Shown one piece after another: positions 6,000-10,400 of a DNA stretch of 10,400 bases (the first letter of the stretch is position 1; every line of letters begins with the position of its first letter). The stretch spans positions 1 through 10,400 of the forward strand of contig JAVHSH010000026.1 in the NCBI GenBank assembly GCA_036172095.1, given 5' to 3'. The notes below the pieces were generated by a model. It saw nothing but the letters and a program-made list of their open reading frames with translations, did no database searches and was not told the DNA's origin. Position numbers and translations under genes: made by a program. The stretch comes from JAKBEU01 sp036172095. GTDB lineage: Bacteria; Patescibacteriota; Microgenomatia; UBA1406; GWC2-37-13.

Positions 6000-6093
6000 C
6001 GAATATTAAAAATTAAACATCAAGTTCAATGCTAAGCAGTCGTTTCTGACTTGAATTTGAATTTCTACATTGAATTTACCAATCTCTATTGTA
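6000..6093 (-). promoter_or_regulatory. rpsU upstream region with overlapping inverted repeats and likely promoter
   Basis: Between the DHH-type stop and the rpsU SD there is AT-rich DNA with several pairings. TTCAATG (6025-6031) pairs with CATTGAA (6068-6074), TCAAGT (6020-6025) with ACTTGA (6049-6054), and AGTC (6038-6041) with GACT (6048-6051). The last two use overlapping bases and cannot form together. A TTGAAC followed after 16 bases by AATATT on the minus strand could be a weak promoter. A regulated ribosomal-protein leader is possible but unproven. Confidence 0.3.
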
Positions 6094-6927
6094 TTACACT
6101 TCCTTGATTATTTCAATGAGTTGTTGGAGGGAAAGTGTGGTTGGAGTGGCATCTGGCTTTCTTGATGAGCCATTCAGTAACATATTTTTAAGAATATGCA
6201 GAAACCAATATCCTTTCTCATCGACTTTCTTTATTTTTTCATAAACAGGGGTCAAATCAAGCTCAGGGGAAGGAGTGGTCTTAATTCTTGCAGTCTTTTT
6301 TTGGGGATCTTTCATGACGACAAGAGAGAATCCCTTTTTTTGTGCAATCCTCATGGCTTCGTCGTTTGATGAATTCATAGCAAGAGATTTACCATATTTT
6401 GAATAAAAGATAAATCCTTTTGCAATTTCCTGTTCTGCCTTAATTTTATAGATGAAGAGTTGCAAAACGCCTTCAAGAAGCGGAAATACCGTATGTATCA
6501 TCGCATTATCTTGAGTCCCCTTTTTCCGTAGTCCCGTTATGAGCTGGTGAAGGCAAAATTCGTACCTATCTGCAGTGGGCTCTGGATAATTAACCTCCCC
6601 AAAGTTATCAATGTCATTGACATATTCCACTATGCGAATTACTGCATCGCTTTCTTTTGCATGGATATGATGATGAAGGACAAGATAGTCAAATACTCGC
6701 TTCGTTGCACATATCCTTTCTTGAATCTGATGATGATCAAATTTTCCAAAACCAGTATCGCAGTACAAGACATCAGGATTGGAATCGGGTTTTATTTTAT
6801 TCCAATCTTCTTGCTGAGGTGTAAAAACGATGTCCGCATCTTCCCATTCAGGAAGATAGCGTGTAATGAGCCAGACACTTGTTATCGCATCTAGGTCGGG
6901 GAAAATATGGGTGACAATTGTTTTCAT
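6094..6927 (-). CDS. DHH-superfamily phosphoesterase-like protein (MYG1-like)
   Basis: The 277-residue protein shows the metal-binding layout of the DHH superfamily. Motif I is THIFPDLDAITS (6-17, His7, Asp11, Asp13), motif II YCDTG (55-59, Asp57), motif III FDHHQ (63-67) and motif IV VNDIDNFG (103-110). DHH relatives cleave phosphodiester bonds in short RNA, DNA or cyclic dinucleotides. The DTGFGKFDHHQ text is closest to the MYG1 subgroup. The C-terminal half lacks a clear DHHA1 GGGH motif and instead ends with NGSSRKPDATPTTLSLQQL, which I do not recognise as a named domain. Substrate is unknown. The ATG overlaps the proS stop (ATGA), so the two are translationally coupled. That could place its role near translation, RNA turnover or tRNA, but this is inference. 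Confidence 0.7.
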   Translation of the reverse strand: MKTIVTHIFPDLDAITSVWLITRYLPEWEDADIVFTPQQEDWNKIKPDSNPDVLYCDTGFGKFDHHQIQERICATKRVFDYLVLHHHIHAKESDAVIRIVEYVNDIDNFGEVNYPEPTADRYEFCLHQLITGLRKKGTQDNAMIHTVFPLLEGVLQLFIYKIKAEQEIAKGFIFYSKYGKSLAMNSSNDEAMRIAQKKGFSLVVMKDPQKKTARIKTTPSPELDLTPVYEKIKKVDEKGYWFLHILKNMLLNGSSRKPDATPTTLSLQQLIEIIKEV

Positions 6928-8624
6928 AATAACTGCAATAACTCTTCTTCCGTCACTAGTTTTGTTTCTTTTTCTGTCCTCTTTTTGAACTCGATCTTAT
7001 CACCTGTTTTTGGTGAGATTACGAGGCGATAAGGGCTTCCTATCAAGTCTACATCAGCAAACTTTGCTCCAGGGGAGACATCAGTTCTATCGTCAAACAG
7101 AACATCAATTCCTTTTTCCTCAAGAGTTTTCATGACTGATTCGGCCCTCTCGAAGGGAACGGAGTCTTTTCCGATGGCAATTAAGTGGACTGTATACGGA
7201 GCAACCTGTGGAGGAAGTGTCATCCCTCGTTCATCATGGTATTTTTCAACAATTGTCGCAAGCGTTCTTCCGATTCCGATACCATAGCATCCCATATAAT
7301 ATGGTTTTTCACTTCCGTCTTTGTCTGTGAAAAGAGCGTTTTTCATGAGCTTCGTGTAATGATAGCCGAGTTGGAATATGTTGCCGACTTCAATCCCCTT
7401 TTTCATGAATAATTTTTTCTTATCTTTCATGCATCCTTCTTTTCCCATAGCAATGTCTGCTTCAATTTCTGGTGAATAGTCTCTTCCGTAATTTACGTTT
7501 AACAAATCCTTATTGAGTTTATTTGCGCCCCCATATGCATTTTTTACAGTCTTCAGAGATGTATCAGCGACAATAATAAGTGAGACTCCTTTTTCAGTAA
7601 GATCATGGATTTTTACCGGTGAAATGAATCCAGGCTCAGAGTGTAATTTTTCACGAATTTCCTCCGCAGTTGCATGGCGAAGCGTTACTGCTTTGACAAC
7701 ATGCTTAAGTTTCACTTCATTTGCATCAAAATCACCACGCAATACCGCAAGGATAAATCTTCCGCTTTCATCAACAAACAAGACATCTTTAATCTGGTGT
7801 GAAAGAGGCATTTGGTGCAACTTAACTCCGTCTTCCATAGTCGTTCCGCGAACTGCGTCTACTTCTTGAAGAGGTTTCATTTCATCAGAACTATTTACAT
7901 CTTCCCTATCGAATGTCGCCACTTCTTCGTGAGCATTGTATGATCCATCATCATTCGTCAAATAGTTTGTTTCTCCAATTGGCGAATCAACGACAAATTC
8001 ATGACAATAATCTCCTCCTATATACCCTCCGTCTGATTCCACCACTGTTGTTTTAAGTCCTAAGCGTTCAAAAATACGAGAGTAGGTATCTCCCATGTTT
8101 TTATATTCTTTTTTGAACTCCACTTCATCGATGTCGAAAGAATATGCATCTTTCATAATAAATTCGCGTACACGAAGGAGTCCACCACGAGCTCTGAGTT
8201 CATCCCTGAATTTTGAGGAAAACTGATATATATTGAACGGCATCTCCTTATAGCTTATCTGGAATTTTCGCACGACATCGACAAACATCTCTTCAGCTGT
8301 CCCACCAAGTGCAAACTCTGCATCCCGTCTGTCTTTGACTCTCATAAGTTCAAATCCTGCCGTATTTGTCCTGTTTGTTTCTTTCCATAGCTCAAGTGGG
8401 TGAAGGACTGGCGAAACCATCTCTTGTGCTCCCGCCCTATCCATCTCTTCTTTCACAATTTTTATTATTTTTTGTTGCATTCTTATGCCAAGGGGAAGGA
8501 AAAAAAATCTCCCAGCTGTGGATTCACGAATATAACCAGCTCGATGAAGAAGTTTATAAGAATCCATTGATGCATCAGACGGTGCTTCGCGGACTGTTTT
8601 ACCAAATAGTTTTGAGTAACGCAT
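6924..8624 (-). CDS. proS: Prolyl-tRNA synthetase, bacterial type with editing domain
   Basis: ProRS charges tRNA-Pro in the cytosol. The 566 residues are full length for the bacterial form. Landmarks are the N-terminal class II core with AGYIRESTAGRFFFLPLG, TNTAGFELMRVKDR and LGGTAEEMF, and motif 2 around FRDELRARGGLLRVREF. An inserted YbaK-like editing domain follows (about 220-390, with VLRGDFDANEVKLKHV), then motif 3 GCYGIGIGRTLATIVEKY. An anticodon-binding domain starts at APYTVHLIAIG and includes FDDRTDVSPGAKFADVDLIG. ATG 8624 is supported by a TATAAT six bases upstream. It overlaps the following DHH-type gene by four bases and follows an unrecognised gene after a 59-bp spacer that contains the shared promoter repeat. 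Confidence 0.96.
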   Translation of the reverse strand: MRYSKLFGKTVREAPSDASMDSYKLLHRAGYIRESTAGRFFFLPLGIRMQQKIIKIVKEEMDRAGAQEMVSPVLHPLELWKETNRTNTAGFELMRVKDRRDAEFALGGTAEEMFVDVVRKFQISYKEMPFNIYQFSSKFRDELRARGGLLRVREFIMKDAYSFDIDEVEFKKEYKNMGDTYSRIFERLGLKTTVVESDGGYIGGDYCHEFVVDSPIGETNYLTNDDGSYNAHEEVATFDREDVNSSDEMKPLQEVDAVRGTTMEDGVKLHQMPLSHQIKDVLFVDESGRFILAVLRGDFDANEVKLKHVVKAVTLRHATAEEIREKLHSEPGFISPVKIHDLTEKGVSLIIVADTSLKTVKNAYGGANKLNKDLLNVNYGRDYSPEIEADIAMGKEGCMKDKKKLFMKKGIEVGNIFQLGYHYTKLMKNALFTDKDGSEKPYYMGCYGIGIGRTLATIVEKYHDERGMTLPPQVAPYTVHLIAIGKDSVPFERAESVMKTLEEKGIDVLFDDRTDVSPGAKFADVDLIGSPYRLVISPKTGDKIEFKKRTEKETKLVTEEELLQLL

Positions 8625-8630
8625 GGATAC

Positions 8631-8636
8631 ATTATA
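8631..8636 (-). promoter_or_regulatory. -10 box (TATAAT) of proS within a repeat, leaderless geometry
   Basis: CTGTATAAT on the minus strand, six bases (GTATCC), then ATG 8624..8622. No Shine-Dalgarno sequence. The -35 position seventeen bases upstream reads TAGCCA, inside the repeat, matching TAGTCA at dnaX. Confidence 0.68.
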
Positions 8637-8662
8637 CAGGGGCGAGTGGTTAGTGGCTAGTG
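8631..8662. repeat. Second copy of the dnaX-promoter repeat, upstream of proS
   Basis: This 32-bp block (plus strand beginning ATTATACAGG, then GAGTGGTTAGTGGCTAGTG) matches 5345-5376 at 28 of 32 positions. It has the same phase relative to the start codon of the downstream gene. Here there is about one and a half units of the 14-bp repeat instead of 2.2. Confidence 0.8.
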
Positions 8663-8683
8663 AAATCTCTCTGATTACGTGTC

Positions 8684-9217
8684 CTAATGAGAATTAAAAT
8701 ATTCCCAAAAGTCAATATTCTGAGGTGGATAGATTAATCCAAAAGCCTCATTAATATCATTTTTACATGCACATAATGCGCGCCTATTGAAAAGAAGTGG
8801 AAATCTATGTATCCAATTATCAAGTGTTGTGTTAAATAGCTCTGCAAATTGGCCAAAAGTAAAGTCAATAATTAAATTCTCATCTCTTATTGAGCTGAAA
8901 TATGCATGTTTTACTAAATCATTCTTATGTTTTACATGTACATCACCACCAACCCTTTTTATGTGATAATTTTTTAATGTTTGATCGTCTATCAGAAGCA
9001 CAGCTCTTACACATCTTTGTATTGAAAACGCATCTCTTCCAACTCCAAAACTTGGAGGATAAAGAAGACATTGAGAAAGCTGATTTTCAAATGTGGAATA
9101 GGTATGTCCGCAAAACGCAGCAACGCTTGGTATGCTTGATAATCTACGGCCACCTTCTACTGTCATATATTTTGATGTCTTAGTTGAGAATATATCAAAA
9201 GTTAGCTGCAATTGCAA
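8684..9217 (-). CDS. Unrecognised 177-aa protein, possible papain-like fold
   Basis: I do not recognise this protein. It opens MQLQLTFDIFSTKTSKYMTV from a TTG at 9217..9215 (an ATG at residue 18 is the alternative). It contains AAFCGHTYS (33-41, Cys36), further Cys at 50, 69, 149 and 151, then KHAYFSS (103-109, His104) and LIIDFTFGQF (115-124, Asp118). An H-a-aromatic segment followed some 14 residues later by an IDxTxxQF strand is seen in several cysteine-peptidase or transglutaminase-like families, with an upstream Cys as nucleophile. That makes a papain-like fold possible, but the Cys context is not convincing. No signal peptide or membrane segment is visible. It begins nine bases after the kinase-like stop, so the two are probably co-transcribed. 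Confidence 0.6.
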   Translation of the reverse strand: MQLQLTFDIFSTKTSKYMTVEGGRRLSSIPSVAAFCGHTYSTFENQLSQCLLYPPSFGVGRDAFSIQRCVRAVLLIDDQTLKNYHIKRVGGDVHVKHKNDLVKHAYFSSIRDENLIIDFTFGQFAELFNTTLDNWIHRFPLLFNRRALCACKNDINEAFGLIYPPQNIDFWEYFNSH

Positions 9218-9226
9218 GTTAGGGCT

Positions 9227-9748
9227 TTAGGAAAGGCTTTTTAAGATAGTAGAAACTACATATTTGATACTTACATGAGAAGTATCGATTACAAGTGAGT
9301 AGTTTTTTCTATCAAAAAAATCTTCTCGCTTGTGGATTTTTTTTACTTTTTCAAACCACTTGGAGTCACGTGAATGCACTTCTTTTGATGCTTCTAAGAT
9401 TGTAACTTTTTCTCTTTCTGCAAAGCGTTTGTACCGTATCTCATCATCCGTTATGAGGAGTACTTTGAGCACGTCTGGTATTCCTTCTGCCATAATACCC
9501 GCAAGCCATGAATCAAGAAGGAGATGTCCTGGTTTATGAAGCATCTCTTTTACTTTGCCGTCTATCTCTCGCGTAAGTTTATCAGTCTGTTCTTCGGCAT
9601 TGTTCAATTCAAGATGATGCGTTTTCGCATACTCCCGAAAATAAGATCCTGTTGAAAATGTCGGCCAGTTCAATTGTTTTTGCAACTCCCTAAAGACAGA
9701 AGACTTACCTGTGCAGATTTTGCCGGAGATAGTAATTTTGGAAAACAT
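9227..9748 (-). CDS. Cytidylate-kinase-like P-loop NMP kinase
   Basis: The 173 residues begin MFSKITISGKICTGKSSVFR, with Walker A GKICTGKS (9-16). The strand HLLLDSWLAG (75-84) is where NMP kinases have the second strand and acceptor site. A LID-like region RYKRFAEREKVTILEASKEV (105-124) with RDSKWF follows, and KNYSLVIDTS (148-157) near the end is typical of cytidylate-kinase-like proteins. It probably phosphorylates a nucleoside monophosphate, but the NMP specificity cannot be read here, and it is shorter than bacterial Cmk (about 220). A related gene lies directly upstream on the same strand, separated by a repeat. The ATG has no SD and no clear -10 box in the leaderless position. Confidence 0.75.
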   Translation of the reverse strand: MFSKITISGKICTGKSSVFRELQKQLNWPTFSTGSYFREYAKTHHLELNNAEEQTDKLTREIDGKVKEMLHKPGHLLLDSWLAGIMAEGIPDVLKVLLITDDEIRYKRFAEREKVTILEASKEVHSRDSKWFEKVKKIHKREDFFDRKNYSLVIDTSHVSIKYVVSTILKSLS

Positions 9749-9757
9749 ATATTGTTT

Positions 9758-9872
9758 GTCATCCTGAGGTGATTAACCGAAGGATCTAGGCGCGAAGCGC
9801 CGTGTGTTTCGCTCATTTCACTCGCTAGATTCTTCACTTTGTCGAGTCAAACTCGACTTCATTCAGAATGAC
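9758..9872. repeat. Composite palindromic repeat between the two kinase-like genes
   Basis: The ends are GTCATCCTGA (9758-9767) and TCAGAATGAC (9863-9872), complementary at 9 of 10 positions. Inside, GGATCTAG (9782-9789) pairs with CTAGATTC (9825-9832) at 7 of 8, GGCGC-GAA-GCGCC (9789-9801) is a perfect short hairpin, and GTCGAGT-CAA-ACTCGAC (9841-9857) is a perfect 7-bp stem with a 3-base loop. It resembles the intergenic TCATCCTGAGCGAAGCGAAGG-like repeats of many genomes. It fills most of the 133-bp spacer. Confidence 0.75.
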
Positions 9873-9881
9873 GCAAATTTG

Positions 9882-10400
9882 TTATTTTTTAAATCCGCCT
9901 TTATACTTTAATTTGTCAAGTACCTTTCCTACCGTTTCCATGGGTCCACACCCATAGGTATCGACAACAAGATCGTAATATTTCTTGTCCCAAAAATCAT
10001 AGTCTCCATATAATTTTTTCCACTTCTCGATATTTTCTCCCTCTCTTTGTTTAATCCATTTTTTAGCTTCTTCCACACTTACATTTTCCCGATTCATTAC
10101 CCGATCTACACGTACCTCATCGTGTGAACAATAGACAAGAACCTTAAGAACTCCAGGAATGTCTCTCGCTACAAATCCAGAAAGCCATGCCTCATAAATT
10201 AAGTGTTCTTGCTCGTTCAACATTTTCTTCGTCATTGCTTCAATACTTTTTTCATGCTCATCGCTTCGTGCAGATGCTCCTTGCATGTTCTCATGAATAT
10301 TATGCATGCGATCATATTCTCGTTGAATGAATCCAGCATTTATATGTTGCCATCCAAGAATGGTCTGAAGATTTCGAGAGAGAGTTGTAGTACCAACTGC
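9882..10400 (-). CDS. Second cytidylate-kinase-like P-loop protein, 5' end outside window
   Basis: The frame is open from position 10400 to the stop at 9882, giving 172 residues, and continues beyond the window. The internal ATG at 10307 is not the true start: the residues before it are the end of a P-loop, AVGTTTLSRNLQ, followed by HINAGFIQREYDRM, aligned with FSTGSYFREY of its neighbour. Shared landmarks with the neighbour are LIYEAWLSGFVARDIPGVLK (versus LLLDSWLAGIMAEGIPDVLK), a LID-like RVMNRENVSVEEAKKW, and YYDLVVDTYG near the C-terminus. At the position of the Walker A lysine it has Thr (VGTTT). Archaeal adenylate kinases also lack that lysine, so it need not be inactive. The substrate is unknown. 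Confidence 0.75.
   Translation of the reverse strand, partial: AVGTTTLSRNLQTILGWQHINAGFIQREYDRMHNIHENMQGASARSDEHEKSIEAMTKKMLNEQEHLIYEAWLSGFVARDIPGVLKVLVYCSHDEVRVDRVMNRENVSVEEAKKWIKQREGENIEKWKKLYGDYDFWDKKYYDLVVDTYGCGPMETVGKVLDKLKYKGGFKK

Noticed and set aside
9882..10307. A complete 141-aa protein starting at ATG 10307
   Set aside because: The frame continues upstream with P-loop-like residues (AVGTTT) matching the neighbouring paralogue, so the gene is longer and cut by the window edge.
1..10400. tRNA, rRNA, riboswitch or insertion-sequence genes
   Set aside because: I saw no cloverleaf with a TTCGANNC arm in a gene gap, no rRNA signature, no known aptamer core and no transposase. The spacers are short and filled with the repeats listed.
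1..10400. Recoded UGA (code 25)
   Set aside because: TGA ends proS and dnaX at family-appropriate positions, and no gene needs UGA to be read as Gly.

Overview
The window is a stretch of chromosomal housekeeping DNA, AT-rich by eye and gene-dense. It most resembles a small-genome bacterium of the Candidate Phyla Radiation (Patescibacteria, probably the Parcubacteria side). Four things point that way: a lineage-typical RNase J variant, a minimal DnaX with no tau tail, a very short YbeY-like protein beside a basic S21, and intergenic spacers filled with small dispersed repeats. This placement is inference. TGA acts as a stop (for example at the ends of proS and dnaX), so the UGA-Gly code of Gracilibacteria/SR1 does not apply.

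Layout. Positions 1-302 (minus) hold the N-terminal 100 codons of a SufT/MIP18-type (DUF59) protein. It diverges from RNase J (plus, 360-2024). A CCTAAAC-rich imperfect inverted repeat (about 2025-2148) separates RNase J from recR (plus, 2162-2767). recR converges on a long minus-strand block that runs to the right edge. In transcription order that block is: a nucleotide-kinase-like gene cut by the window edge, a paralogous kinase, an unrecognised 177-aa protein, proS, a DHH-superfamily protein, rpsU, a shortened ybeY-like gene, dnaX, ybaB and prs. The 224-bp gap between recR and prs carries a cryptic 75-codon open frame and a 9-bp inverted repeat.

How the genes relate. dnaX, ybaB and recR are the remains of the widespread dnaX-ybaB-recR replication/repair cluster, but recR is on the opposite strand and prs (PRPP synthesis) lies between. 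proS, rpsU and ybeY serve translation, and RNase J serves RNA processing and decay. The DHH-type protein overlaps proS by ATGA, so the two are translationally coupled.

The most interesting signal is regulatory. Four genes (sufT-like, prs, dnaX, proS) have a near-consensus -10 box (TATAAT or TATACT) exactly six bases before the ATG, and ybaB has one seven bases before. None of the five has a Shine-Dalgarno sequence, which is the geometry of leaderless mRNAs. rpsU, which has a longer leader, carries a perfect AGGAGGT. At dnaX and proS the -10 box sits inside the same 32-bp block (28/32 identical) built from a GTGACTAGTGGTTA-like repeat. This suggests a dispersed repeat that carries, or has been co-opted as, a leaderless promoter. 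The copy at dnaX also abuts the premature end of the ybeY-like gene, which lacks two of the three metal-binding histidines.
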